Positions 32,553 to 43,252 of a stretch of 64,000 nucleotides of DNA are shown here, one piece after another. Each line of letters opens with the position of its first letter. The first letter of the stretch is position 1. Both the position numbers and the translations under genes were made by a program. Source of the stretch: CAVOKN01 sp963696505 (GTDB taxonomy: Bacteria > Pseudomonadota > Gammaproteobacteria > Burkholderiales > Rhodocyclaceae); the NCBI GenBank assembly GCA_963696505.1, contig CAVOKN010000007.1, positions 310,001-374,000 of the forward strand. Direction: 5' to 3'. The notes beneath the pieces are model-generated. The model was not told the origin of the DNA, did no database searches, and saw only the letters and a list, made by a program, of their open reading frames with translations.

Positions 32553-32968
32553 CACGGATTATCCAAACGGGTGCGGCGGTGCAACAGTCGGGGGCGAAAC
32601 TCACCACCTTCATTCCGGTGCGAATCAAGCGGCGCGGTGGGCGCAAGGTGGTGGTGCCGGCGGCGACCGGAGATAAGATGCCGGAGCACGATGCGCCGAT
32701 TCTGACGGCGCTGTCCAAGGCGTTTCACTGGCAGCGGCTCATCGATGAGGGCATCGTCAGCAGCGGGTCGGACATTGCCCGCCAGGAGGGCCTCAATCAG
32801 AGCACCGTCAATGAACTGCTGCGACTGGCATTGCTCTCGCCGGCGGTGGTGCGCAGCATCCTCGATGGGCATCAGCCGAAGACGTTGAGTTTGATCTGGC
32901 TGAAGAACAATCTGCTGCCGACGGAATGGGACGAGCAACACATGTTGTTTGACGAATTCGATGCGTAG
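32549..32968 (+). CDS. Recombinase-associated small protein with HTH-like segment
   Basis: A 139-residue protein whose start overlaps the recombinase stop (ATGA). The first half is basic (VRIKRRGGRKVVVPA). The second half has a ParB/KorB-like helix-turn-helix, SSGSDIARQEGLNQSTVNELLRLALLSPAVV, followed by LSLIWLKNNLLP. Proteins of this type commonly sit directly after large serine recombinases and may act as directionality or accessory factors. That role is inferred from position; the sequence shows only a DNA-binding-like fold. Confidence 0.65.
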   Translation: MTRIIQTGAAVQQSGAKLTTFIPVRIKRRGGRKVVVPAATGDKMPEHDAPILTALSKAFHWQRLIDEGIVSSGSDIARQEGLNQSTVNELLRLALLSPAVVRSILDGHQPKTLSLIWLKNNLLPTEWDEQHMLFDEFDA

Positions 32969-33181
32969 GTCGGGTTCGAAATGCGGCTGGTAGGATCGGT
33001 TGCCGCACAACCATCAGCCCGAAACCCGCATGAATACTAGGGGTCGAGCGTCGGCCAGCCACAGGTCAAATGGAGAAAAGAGAGGATTCTGGGTGCTGGC
33101 GGGCAAGAAAACCAGAGTATTTCCGACGCGCCGACAACGCATCGCCGTCCGGAACCGCGCCAACACTGGCGCGACAGGCAG

Positions 33182-33209
33182 AAAAAAACCCGACCGATAA
33201 AGGTCAGGC
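33182..33209 (-). terminator. Intrinsic terminator of ssrA
   Basis: On the minus strand a 7-bp stem CCTGACC/GGTCGGG (with one G-T pair) encloses TTTATC and is followed by seven T. It lies 10 bases past the tmRNA 3' CCA end. Confidence 0.8.
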
Positions 33210-33218
33210 TTTTTAAAT

Positions 33219-33578
33219 TGGTGGAGGCGGCGGGAATCGAACCCGCGTCCGCAAGCCCTCTACAGGCAGTCCTACATGCTTAGCCGCGTCATTTGATTTA
33301 ACCCTCACCCCGCCGCCGGGCAGGCTGGATTCAGGCGATCCGCTGAGTTTTCGTGCTGCGCCCCGCGGCTCGATGCAGCCTTATCTCATGTGAATGACTC
33401 TGCTGTAGCTTGCGCTACCCGGCCCAAGAGAAAACCGGTGCAGAGGCCAGCCGCTTTAGGCGGCTAGAGCGAAACGCTCGTCGTTGGCAGTTGTTGCTTT
33501 CCAGTGGATTTACGAGGTGACTGGTCCTCGGCATGCACTGCACTGCTTCGCGACCCACGTCGAAGCCAGGTCGCCCCC
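33219..33578 (-). ncRNA. ssrA: Transfer-messenger RNA
   Basis: A 360-nt tmRNA that rescues stalled ribosomes. The 5' end GGGGGCGACCTGGCTTCGACG and the 3' end GGTTCGATTCCCGCCGCC plus TCCACCA form the tRNA-Ala-like half. The acceptor stem pairs GGGGGCG with CGCCTCC, and CCA is encoded. The tag frame at 33488-33456 reads ANDERFALAA followed by TAA, the tag typical of betaproteobacteria. The serine recombinase module lies directly beyond the 3' end, a common integration hotspot, though no duplicated 3' end was found in this window. Confidence 0.95.
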
Positions 33579-33649
33579 AGTTTTGAAATTTGCTGACTTG
33601 TTCGGAAGACCTCGGCGGCGCCGGAGGGTTCCGAATAAGTCCGATCTTA

Positions 33650-34309
33650 TCACGCTGCGGCGTCGAGCAAGTCCAGTAGATCTTGCGGCTGCCGGATGTG
33701 GTGGTCGGCGCCCCATTCCTCGACGGGTTCGGCGTTGTCCAGGTAGCCGTAGAGCGCCGCCACGGTGACCATGCCGGCGGCGCGCCCGGCCTGGACATCC
33801 CGCATGTCGTCGCCGACGTAGAGACAGCCCTCAGGCCGGCAGTCTATGGTGGTGCAGGCCAGCAGCAGCGAATCGGGATGGGGTTTTGGGCGAGGCGTGC
33901 TGTCGCCGCTGACTATGCAGGCTGCTCGGTGGGCGAGTCCCAGTTGGCCGAGCAGCGGCAGCGTGTAGCGCTGCTGCTTGTTGGTGACGATGCCCCAGGG
34001 AATGTCGCGCCCCTCCAGGGCGTCGAGCAGGGCCGGAACCCCGTCGAACAGGGTGGTGGCGACGCACAGGGCGGAGAGATAGCCGTCGAGGAATCGCCGC
34101 GCGTAGTCGTCGTAACGACGATCGTCGGGTGTGAGTGCCAGCCCGACCCCGAGCAGGCCGCGCACGCCGTTGGATGCAACCGGGCGCAGGATATCGAACG
34201 GCAGGTCTTCGAGGCCGTCCTCGCGGCGCAGGCGGTTGAGTGCCGCGGCGAGGTCAGGCGCGGTGTCGGCGAGCGTGCCGTCGAGGTCGAACAGGACCGC
34301 CTCAAACAC
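33650..34309 (-). CDS. gph: Phosphoglycolate phosphatase
   Basis: A HAD-superfamily phosphatase of 219 residues that removes 2-phosphoglycolate. Motif I is AVLFDLDGTLADTAPDL (nucleophile Asp8), motif II/III is IVTNKQQRYTLPLL, and motif IV is YVGDDMRDVQAGRAAGM. Its start overlaps the ubiG stop by 8 bases. The ubiG-gph pairing is common in proteobacteria and supports the name over other HAD phosphatases. Confidence 0.9.
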   Translation of the reverse strand: MFEAVLFDLDGTLADTAPDLAAALNRLRREDGLEDLPFDILRPVASNGVRGLLGVGLALTPDDRRYDDYARRFLDGYLSALCVATTLFDGVPALLDALEGRDIPWGIVTNKQQRYTLPLLGQLGLAHRAACIVSGDSTPRPKPHPDSLLLACTTIDCRPEGCLYVGDDMRDVQAGRAAGMVTVAALYGYLDNAEPVEEWGADHHIRQPQDLLDLLDAAA

Positions 34310-35000
34310 GCCGCGTCGCCCGCACCAGGTAATTTACCTCGGTGTCCGTCCCCAGCGAGTAGCTTCGGGCGATGGGGTTGTAGCTCATGCCGATGATTTC
34401 GGCGACGTCGAGACCGGCGTCGCGGCAGGCGTGCATCAGCTCCGACGGTTTGATGAATTTCGCATAGTCGTGGGTGCCGCGCGGCAGCAGACGCAGGAGG
34501 TATTCGGCGCCGATGATGGCGAACAGGTAGGACTTCGGGTTGCGGTTGAGGGTAGAGAAGAACACATGCCCACCCGGCCGCACCAGCGTCGCGCAGGCCC
34601 TGACGGTGCTCGCCGGCTCGGGAACGTGTTCGAGCATTTCCAGGCATGTCACTACGTCGAATGCGCTTGGCATTTCGAGAGCCAGGCTCTCCGCCGAGAT
34701 GCTGCGGTAATCGATCCTGTGGCCGCTTTCGAAGAGGTGCAGACGCGCCACGCCCAGAGCCTTGTCGGAGAGATCGATGCCGGTCACACGGGCGCCACGG
34801 GCTGCCATGCTCTCCGAGAGGATGCCACCGCCACAGCCGACGTCGAGCACGCTCTTGTCGCGCAGCCCAGCGTTGCGGTCGATGTATTCCAGGCGCAGCG
34901 GGTTGATGTCGTGCAGCGGCTTGAACTCGGACTCGGGATCCCACCAGCGGTGTGCCAGGTTGCTGAACTTCTGCAGTTCCGCGGGATCGGCGTTCGTCAT
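34302..35000 (-). CDS. ubiG: Ubiquinone biosynthesis O-methyltransferase
   Basis: An SAM-dependent methyltransferase of 232 residues that carries out both O-methylations in ubiquinone synthesis. The N-terminus NADPAELQKFSNLAHRWWDPESEFKPLH is diagnostic. SAM motif I reads VLDVGCGGGILSE and the post-I motif GIDLSDKALGVAR. The membrane-associating segment near YLLRLLPRGTHDYAKFIKPSE is present. The ATG at 35000 is chosen because the frame upstream holds a terminator and matches no family sequence. It overlaps gph. Confidence 0.95.
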   Translation of the reverse strand: MTNADPAELQKFSNLAHRWWDPESEFKPLHDINPLRLEYIDRNAGLRDKSVLDVGCGGGILSESMAARGARVTGIDLSDKALGVARLHLFESGHRIDYRSISAESLALEMPSAFDVVTCLEMLEHVPEPASTVRACATLVRPGGHVFFSTLNRNPKSYLFAIIGAEYLLRLLPRGTHDYAKFIKPSELMHACRDAGLDVAEIIGMSYNPIARSYSLGTDTEVNYLVRATRRV

Positions 35001-35085
35001 TGGCGTTTCCTTGTCTGTCGGTCCGCGAGCTAAGACCCGGGGCCGGGGGGCTTCGTTCGGAGCTTGGCTGTGCAGCGCCGCAAAA

Positions 35086-35115
35086 GAAAAAAGCCCTGCT
35101 TTCGCAGGGCTTTTC
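35086..35115 (-). terminator. Intrinsic terminator of first ompA-like gene
   Basis: Minus-strand stem GCCCTGC/GCAGGGC, extended by A-T pairs, with a GAAA loop and a run of six T. It lies 20 bases after the OmpA-family gene stop and separates it from ubiG. Confidence 0.88.
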
Positions 35116-35131
35116 TCAAGGTGCAGCCAGC

Positions 35132-35848
35132 TTACTTCGTGGTGCCGATCAGTTCGATCTCGACACGGCGGTCGGGTTGCAGGCACTCGACCAGCTTCTT
35201 GTTGGTGCGGCTCTCGGGCTTCATGGTGCAGTCCTTCGACTTGGGCTGCTTCTCGCCCTTGCCTTCGGTGTAGACGCGGTTAGCTTCGATGCCCTTGCCG
35301 ACCAGATGTGCCTTCACTGCTTCGGCGCGGCGCTCGGACAGTTTCTGGTTGTAGGTGTCGCTGCCGATGCGGTCTGCGTGACCCACGGCAAGGATCACTT
35401 CCAGATTCACGTCCTTGGCCTTGGCGGCAACTTCGTCCAACTTCGCCACGCCTTCAGGACGCAGGACAGCCTTGTTGAAGTCGAACAGGGCGTCTGCAGC
35501 CAAGGTGATCTTCTGGGCAGCCGGCTTGGGCGCGGGGGCCGGAGGCGGCGCAGGCGCCGCGACGGGCGGCGGCGGTGGCTCGCACTTCTCCTTGGGCATC
35601 AGGTCCTTGTCGCACTCGCAGCCGACCGGGAACTGCGCGCCCGGGAGAATGGTTTCTGCGGCAAGCTGGGGCGTCCAGTAGCCGGTGCGCCAGCAAAGGC
35701 CGGTGCCGCTGCGGGCAACGACGCCGCGCTGGTCGATCACATATGGCATGACGCCGCTCGGGGTTTGGGCGAGGGCTGCCGTGGCGGTCATGCCAAGGCT
35801 CGCCGTCGCGGCTGCCACGAGAATCGGTTTTGCAATTTGTTTGATCAT
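35132..35848 (-). CDS. OmpA-family peptidoglycan-binding outer-membrane protein
   Basis: A 238-residue protein with a signal peptide (MIKQIAKPILVAAATASLGM through ALA). A short N-terminal region shared with a paralogue follows (MPYVIDQRGVVARSGTGLCWRTGYWTPQLAAE), then a Pro/Ala-rich linker (PPPPPVAAPAPPPAPAP). The OmpA C-terminal domain has LFDFNKAVL, VGHADRIGSDTYNQKLSERRAEAVKAHLVGKGI and the DRRVEIELIG end. It lacks an eight-stranded barrel, so it is probably an envelope protein that binds peptidoglycan. The site AGAGGGATTT precedes the ATG. It has its own terminator. Confidence 0.88.
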   Translation of the reverse strand: MIKQIAKPILVAAATASLGMTATAALAQTPSGVMPYVIDQRGVVARSGTGLCWRTGYWTPQLAAETILPGAQFPVGCECDKDLMPKEKCEPPPPPVAAPAPPPAPAPKPAAQKITLAADALFDFNKAVLRPEGVAKLDEVAAKAKDVNLEVILAVGHADRIGSDTYNQKLSERRAEAVKAHLVGKGIEANRVYTEGKGEKQPKSKDCTMKPESRTNKKLVECLQPDRRVEIELIGTTK

Positions 35849-35981
35849 AAATCCCTCTTTCGAAAGCAAAGCTTGATTGACCCAACCGGCAAGGAAACGA
35901 CTCCGTGCGCTGCTCGCCTCCCACGCACTCAACAGCTGGAACTAGCCGTGGTCGCCGGCCAACATTTTCGTCATAACCAGT

Positions 35982-37298
35982 TCAGAACTCTAATCTATTT
36001 TGCCAGACTTGGACAGCGTCCATGAGCTTTGTGTTGTTGATTTGCAACACCAATCGACTCTCGACGACGGGGTTGCCGGCTACCCAGACATGGCTTACGC
36101 ATTCGCGGGAGGCGGCGTAGATGAGGTGCGATGTGGGATCGTAACACGGCGACACGCCGAGGCCGGATAGGTCCACCGCGCACAGATCGGCGTCCTTCCC
36201 CGGCTCTATGGAACCGATACGCCGTTCGAGGCCGAGCGCGGCAGCCCCATCGAGGGTCGCCATGCGCAGCACTCTGTGGGCGGGTAGTGCGGTAGCGTCA
36301 CCGGTCGCCACTTTCGCCAGCAGGGCCGCTTGCCGCATCTCCTGGAACAGGTCGAGCCGGTTGTTGCTGGCGGCGCCATCTGTCCCGAGGCCGATGCGCA
36401 CACCGAGGGCCGCAAGTTCGGCGATCGGTGCGATGCCGCTCGCAAGCTTCATGTTGGAGGTGGGGCAATGGGCGACCGAGCAGCCATGCTCGGCAAGCTG
36501 GAGTCGTTCGGCCCGGTCGAGATGAACGCCGTGCACCGCGATCAGGCCGGGGCCGAGCAGGCCCAGACGCCGCAGACGCTCCAGGGGGCGCACACCATGG
36601 CGCGTCAGGCTCTCCTCGATCTCGGCGTGAGTTTCGTGCAGGTGCAGGTGGACCGGCAGATCGAGTTGTTCGGCCAGCGTCACGATGCGCGTGAAGCTTC
36701 GGTCGCTCACCGTGTAGGGCGCGTGGGGCGCCATGCAAAACGACAGCAGGGGTTCATCCCGCAGCGCGTCGCGGGTGGCGAGGCCTTTGCTCAGGTAGTC
36801 CTCGGCGTCGGCGGCATAGGCGGAGGGGAACTCGATGACAATGATGCCCAGCACCGCCCGCATTCCCACCGCGAGGGCAGCTTCGGCGGCGGCCTCCGGG
36901 TAGAAATACATGTCGTTGAAGCATGTGATGCCTCCGCACAGCATTTCGGCGCAGGCCAGCAGGGTGCCGTCGCGCACGAAGCCGGGCGAGGCATGGCGCG
37001 CCTCCGCCGGCCAGATCCTGCTGCGCAGCCAGTCCATGAGCGCCATGTCGTCGGCGTAACCCCTGAGCAGTGCCATGGCGGCATGCGTATGCAGATTGAC
37101 AAGGCCGGGGATCAGCACGTGGTGGGGGAGGTCGACGTGGCGTTTCGCCTCGTAGCGCAGCAGTGCTTCGGCGGCCGGCAGCAGCGCGGCGATCCGTCCT
37201 TCCTTAACAACCACGGCATGGCCGCCGAGCGTGGTGTTCGGCGGCTCTACGGGGATGATCCAGCCTGGCGTGATGACGAGGTCCGCTGTTTCCTTCAT
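35982..37298 (-). CDS. TRZ/ATZ-family amidohydrolase, 5-methylthioadenosine/S-adenosylhomocysteine deaminase-like
   Basis: A metal-dependent deaminase of 438 residues. Metal ligands are visible in LVNLHTHAAMALLRG, LHLHLHETHAE, IAVHGVHL and GLGTDGAASNNRLDLFQEM, the last carrying the catalytic Asp. Close relatives deaminate methylthioadenosine, S-adenosylhomocysteine or related purines in salvage. An upstream neighbour of ubiG in many betaproteobacteria, it may recycle S-adenosylhomocysteine from methylation; that link is inference. It lies between two OmpA-family paralogues on the same strand, each with its own terminator. Confidence 0.85.
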   Translation of the reverse strand: MKETADLVITPGWIIPVEPPNTTLGGHAVVVKEGRIAALLPAAEALLRYEAKRHVDLPHHVLIPGLVNLHTHAAMALLRGYADDMALMDWLRSRIWPAEARHASPGFVRDGTLLACAEMLCGGITCFNDMYFYPEAAAEAALAVGMRAVLGIIVIEFPSAYAADAEDYLSKGLATRDALRDEPLLSFCMAPHAPYTVSDRSFTRIVTLAEQLDLPVHLHLHETHAEIEESLTRHGVRPLERLRRLGLLGPGLIAVHGVHLDRAERLQLAEHGCSVAHCPTSNMKLASGIAPIAELAALGVRIGLGTDGAASNNRLDLFQEMRQAALLAKVATGDATALPAHRVLRMATLDGAAALGLERRIGSIEPGKDADLCAVDLSGLGVSPCYDPTSHLIYAASRECVSHVWVAGNPVVESRLVLQINNTKLMDAVQVWQNRLEF

Positions 37299-37327
37299 TG
37301 CCCGTTTCCGCGCGTTGCGCGGCGCTC

Positions 37328-37353
37328 AAAAAAACCCCGCCGGCGTGGCGGGG
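37328..37353 (-). terminator. Intrinsic terminator of second ompA-like gene
   Basis: Minus-strand stem CCCCGCC/GGCGGGG with loop ACGCC, followed by seven T. It lies 27 bases after the OmpA-family gene stop at 37380. Confidence 0.88.
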
Positions 37354-37379
37354 CAGGTTTTCGTATGACATCAGCCCGA

Positions 37380-38123
37380 CTACTTGGGGTCGCCCTTTAC
37401 CTCGACCACGACTCGCCGGTTGGGAGCAAGGCACTCGATCAGCTGCTTGCGCTTGAGCCGGTCGTCGCATTTCACTTCGGGCACCGGCTGGGTCTTGCCG
37501 TAGCCGAAGGTTTCGAACACGTCCTGGGCCACGCCCTTGCCGACCAGATAGGCCTTGACGGCTTCGGCGCGCCGTTCCGAAAGCTCTTGGTTGTACTGCG
37601 CCGAACCAAGCCGGTCGGTGTGGCCGGAGACGATGACCGCGTTGATCTTGCCAAACTCGCCCACGCGGGATGCCACCTCCTTGTCGATCGCTTCCTTGCC
37701 GGCTGGCGTCAGCACCGCCTTGTCGAACGCGAACAGGCTCTTGGCCGACAGGGTGATGACCTTGGGTGCCGCCGGCGCCGCTAGAGGTGCCGGAGCAGGG
37801 GCTGGCGGAGGTGCTTCCACGGCCTTTGGCGCGGGTGGTTCGCACACTTCCTTGGGCAGGGCATCTTTGTCGCAGGCGCACCCGGCCTCGGGAAACTGCG
37901 CGGCCAGCTGCGGCGTCCAGAAGCCAGTGCGCGAGCACAGGCCGGTACTGCCGCGGGCCACGACGCCGCGCTGGTCGATCACGTAGGGGAAAACGCTCGC
38001 CTTCGCAGGATCGACGACGATGTCCTTGACCTGAGCGTGAAGCGTTGGAGACGTCGCCAATAGCGTGCCGAGTGTGGCGGCGAGCGCAAGCCCCAGGCTC
38101 GTCGCTTCGAGAGCGTTCTTCAT
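37380..38123 (-). CDS. OmpA-family protein, paralogue of the 35.1-kb gene
   Basis: A 247-residue exported protein with signal peptide (SLGLALAATLGTLLATSPTLHA). It shares the N-terminal segment (FPYVIDQRGVVARGSTGLCSRTGFWTPQLAA) and Cys-containing linker with the paralogue 2 kb away. The OmpA C-terminal domain has LFAFDKAVLTP, SGHTDRLGSAQYNQELSERRAEAVKAYLVGKGV and NRRVVVEVKG. A GGAGGG site precedes the ATG at 38123. The two genes look like a duplication separated by the deaminase gene. Confidence 0.88.
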   Translation of the reverse strand: MKNALEATSLGLALAATLGTLLATSPTLHAQVKDIVVDPAKASVFPYVIDQRGVVARGSTGLCSRTGFWTPQLAAQFPEAGCACDKDALPKEVCEPPAPKAVEAPPPAPAPAPLAAPAAPKVITLSAKSLFAFDKAVLTPAGKEAIDKEVASRVGEFGKINAVIVSGHTDRLGSAQYNQELSERRAEAVKAYLVGKGVAQDVFETFGYGKTQPVPEVKCDDRLKRKQLIECLAPNRRVVVEVKGDPK

Positions 38124-38367
38124 TTTGAGCCCTCCACCTTGTCGGTTTGCGCGGGGCCGATGCGGGATCCACATCGCTCCTCGCCCAGCTTGGCGGCCGA
38201 TTTAAGCACAAGAGAACAGCGGGTACAACGGCAGGCCGGGCGCCGATCCAGCCGGGATGGGTGCCCCAGGCGGCCGGAACTCCGGGCCAAGGTTCGGGAA
38301 GCCGCGCGTGCTAGAATTTCGCCCTTTTTCGCGGCCACCCCTGCGTGGTTCGCCGGACCCCGGCTTC

Positions 38368-40920
<2,553 letters not shown>

Positions 40921-40959
40921 GGAAAGATTTCGGTTGAAACTGAGCGAGGGAGCACATTA

Positions 40960-42041
40960 ATGACACGCGCAATCAATTTCAGTGCCGGACCAGCGGCGCT
41001 GCCGGAAGCGGTCCTGCAGCAGGCGGCCCAGGAGATGCTCGACTGGCACGGATCGGGCCAGTCGGTGATGGAGATGAGCCACCGCGGCAAGGAGTTCATC
41101 AGCATCGCCGAGGCGGCGGAGGCCGATCTGCGGGAACTGATGGCCATCCCCGCCAACTACAAGGTGCTGTTCCTGCAGGGGGGGCCAGCCTGCAGTTCGC
41201 GATGGTTCCGCTCAACCTGCTGCGCGGCAAGGCCAGCGCCGACTATGTTCACACCGGCGAATGGGCGAAGAAGGCGATCAAGGAAGCGAAGCTGTTCTGC
41301 CAGCCCAACATCGCCGCCTCCAGCGAAGACAAGGCATTCAGCTACATTCCCGAGCAGTCGGCGTGGAAGCTGTCGCGCGATGCGGCCTATGTGCACATCA
41401 CTTCCAACGAAACCATAGGCGGCATCGAGTATCACTGGTTGCCCGCCACCGGCGACGTGCCGCTGGTGGCGGACATGTCCTCCGACATCCTGTCGCGGCC
41501 GGTGGACGTCTCGCGCTTCGGCGTGATCTACGCCGGCGCCCAGAAGAACATCGGTCCCGCGGGACTGACCATCGTCATCGTGCGCGAGGATCTGGTGGGC
41601 CAGGTCGCGCCCAAGACGCCGGTGATGCTCGACTACAAGACTCACGCCGACAACGATTCCATGTACAACACGCCGCCCACCTACGGCCTCTACATCGCCG
41701 GTCTGGTGTTCCAGTGGCTGAAGAAGCAGGGCGGGTTGGCCGCCATGGAAAAGCACAACGTCGCCAAGGCCAAGTTGCTCTACGACTACCTCGATCAGAG
41801 CAGGTTTTTCGTCTCGCCGGTGCGGCGCGAGGACCGCTCGCGCATGAACGTGCCCTTCACCCTGAGGGACGCGGTGCTGGACGAGGAATTCCTCAAGGGC
41901 GCGAAGCAGCGTGGCATGGTGCAGTTGAAGGGTCACCGCTCTGTGGGTGGCATGCGCGCCTCGATCTACAACGCCATGCCGATCGAGGGCGTGCAGCGCC
42001 TGGTCGATTACATGCGCGAATTCGAAGCGCAGCGCGGCTAG
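40960..42041 (+). CDS. serC: Phosphoserine aminotransferase (frameshift at G-run near 41180)
   Basis: A PLP enzyme of serine and pyridoxine synthesis. The first frame reads MTRAINFSAGPAALPEAVLQ through KVLFLQGG; the rest, FAMVPLNLLRGKASADYVHTGEWAKKA through GMRASIYNAMPIEGV, is in another frame. The break is at a run of six G (41178-41183); seven G would restore FLQGGASLQFAMVPLNL and a protein of about 360 residues. The PLP Lys lies in YAGAQKNIGPAG. Because the gene is central to metabolism and otherwise perfect, a base-calling error is the likeliest cause. It lies between gyrA and serA. Confidence 0.9.
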
Positions 42042-42052
42042 GAGTCACGACG

Positions 42053-43234
42053 ATGAGCGATCCCTTCCGCGTCCTGACTCTGAACCAGATTTCTCCCATC
42101 GGCCTCAAGCGCCTGCCGACCGAGCACTACACGGTCGGCAAGGATGTCGCCAACCCGGATGCCGTGCTGGTGCGCTCGGCCGACATGCACGGCATTGAGA
42201 TCCCCGCCAGCGTCAAGGCCATCGGCCGCGCCGGCGCCGGCACCAACAACATTCCGGTGAAGGCGATGAGCGCCCGCGGCGTTCCCGTCTTCAATGCTCC
42301 CGGCGCCAACGCCAACGCGGTGAAGGAACTGGTGATCGCCGGCATGCTGATGGCGGCGCGCAACATCACCGGGGCGCTGAGCTTCGTCAAGGCACTGGAC
42401 CCGGTGGCAGCCGACATGCACAAGAAGGTCGAGGACGGCAAGAAGCAGTTCGCCGGCTTCGAACTCGCCGGCCACACCTTGGGCGTGATCGGGCTGGGCA
42501 AGATCGGCTGCCTGGTGGCGGACGCCGCGATCAAGCTCGGCATGAACGTGCTGGGTTACGACCCCGACATCACGGTGGATGCCGCCTGGAGCCTGCCGTC
42601 CCAGGTGCGCAAGGCCAACAGCGTGGCGGAGATCCTGCGCAATTCCCACTTCGTGACGCTGCACGTGCCGCTGGTGGATGCCACCCGCAACCTGATCAGC
42701 GACCAGAACCTGGAGCACGTCAGGCACGGTGCCGTGCTGCTCAACTTCTCCCGCGAGGGGGTGGTGGACGAGGTGGCGGTGCTGGCGGCGCTGGAGGCGC
42801 TCAAGCTGCGCTACTACGTCTGCGACTTCCCCAGCGCCCACCTCAACGCCCATCCCCACGTCGTCGCACTGCCGCATCTTGGCGCCTCCACCCGCGAGGC
42901 GGAGGACAACTGCGCGATGATGGTCGCCGACCAGGTGCGGGACTACCTTGAGAACGGCAACGTGCAGAACGCGGTGAATTTCCCGGCTGTGGTCATGCCC
43001 AGGGAATCGGGCTACCGGGTCGCCATCGCCAACGCCAACGTGCCGAACATGGTGGGCCAGATCTCCACCGCCATGGCCAAGGCCGGGCTCAACATCCACA
43101 ACATGATGAACAAGTCGCGGGGCGAGATGGCCTACACCCTGCTGGATGTGGACTCGGTGGTGCCGGAGGCGGTGATCGGCTCTATCGCCAGCATCGAGGG
43201 CGTGCTCGCGGTGCGTTACCTGCCCGGAACCTGA
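42053..43234 (+). CDS. serA: D-3-phosphoglycerate dehydrogenase
   Basis: The first enzyme of serine synthesis; 393 residues, the shorter form with one ACT domain. The NAD-binding loop is LGVIGLGKIGCLVADAA. Catalytic residues lie in RAGAGTNNIP (substrate loop), LLNFSREGVVDE (Arg) and HLGASTREAEDN (His). The C-terminal ACT domain begins near VAIANANVPNMVGQI and probably senses serine. The ATG at 42053 lies 11 bases after serC. The upstream part of this frame overlaps serC and is not part of the gene. Confidence 0.95.
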   Translation: MSDPFRVLTLNQISPIGLKRLPTEHYTVGKDVANPDAVLVRSADMHGIEIPASVKAIGRAGAGTNNIPVKAMSARGVPVFNAPGANANAVKELVIAGMLMAARNITGALSFVKALDPVAADMHKKVEDGKKQFAGFELAGHTLGVIGLGKIGCLVADAAIKLGMNVLGYDPDITVDAAWSLPSQVRKANSVAEILRNSHFVTLHVPLVDATRNLISDQNLEHVRHGAVLLNFSREGVVDEVAVLAALEALKLRYYVCDFPSAHLNAHPHVVALPHLGASTREAEDNCAMMVADQVRDYLENGNVQNAVNFPAVVMPRESGYRVAIANANVPNMVGQISTAMAKAGLNIHNMMNKSRGEMAYTLLDVDSVVPEAVIGSIASIEGVLAVRYLPGT

Positions 43235-43252
43235 CGTCGGGTTTCGCCGGCC

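Noticed and set aside
33000..33200. Short gene downstream of the recombinase partner
   Set aside because: 66 residues, basic and low complexity, running into the ssrA terminator; no support as a gene.
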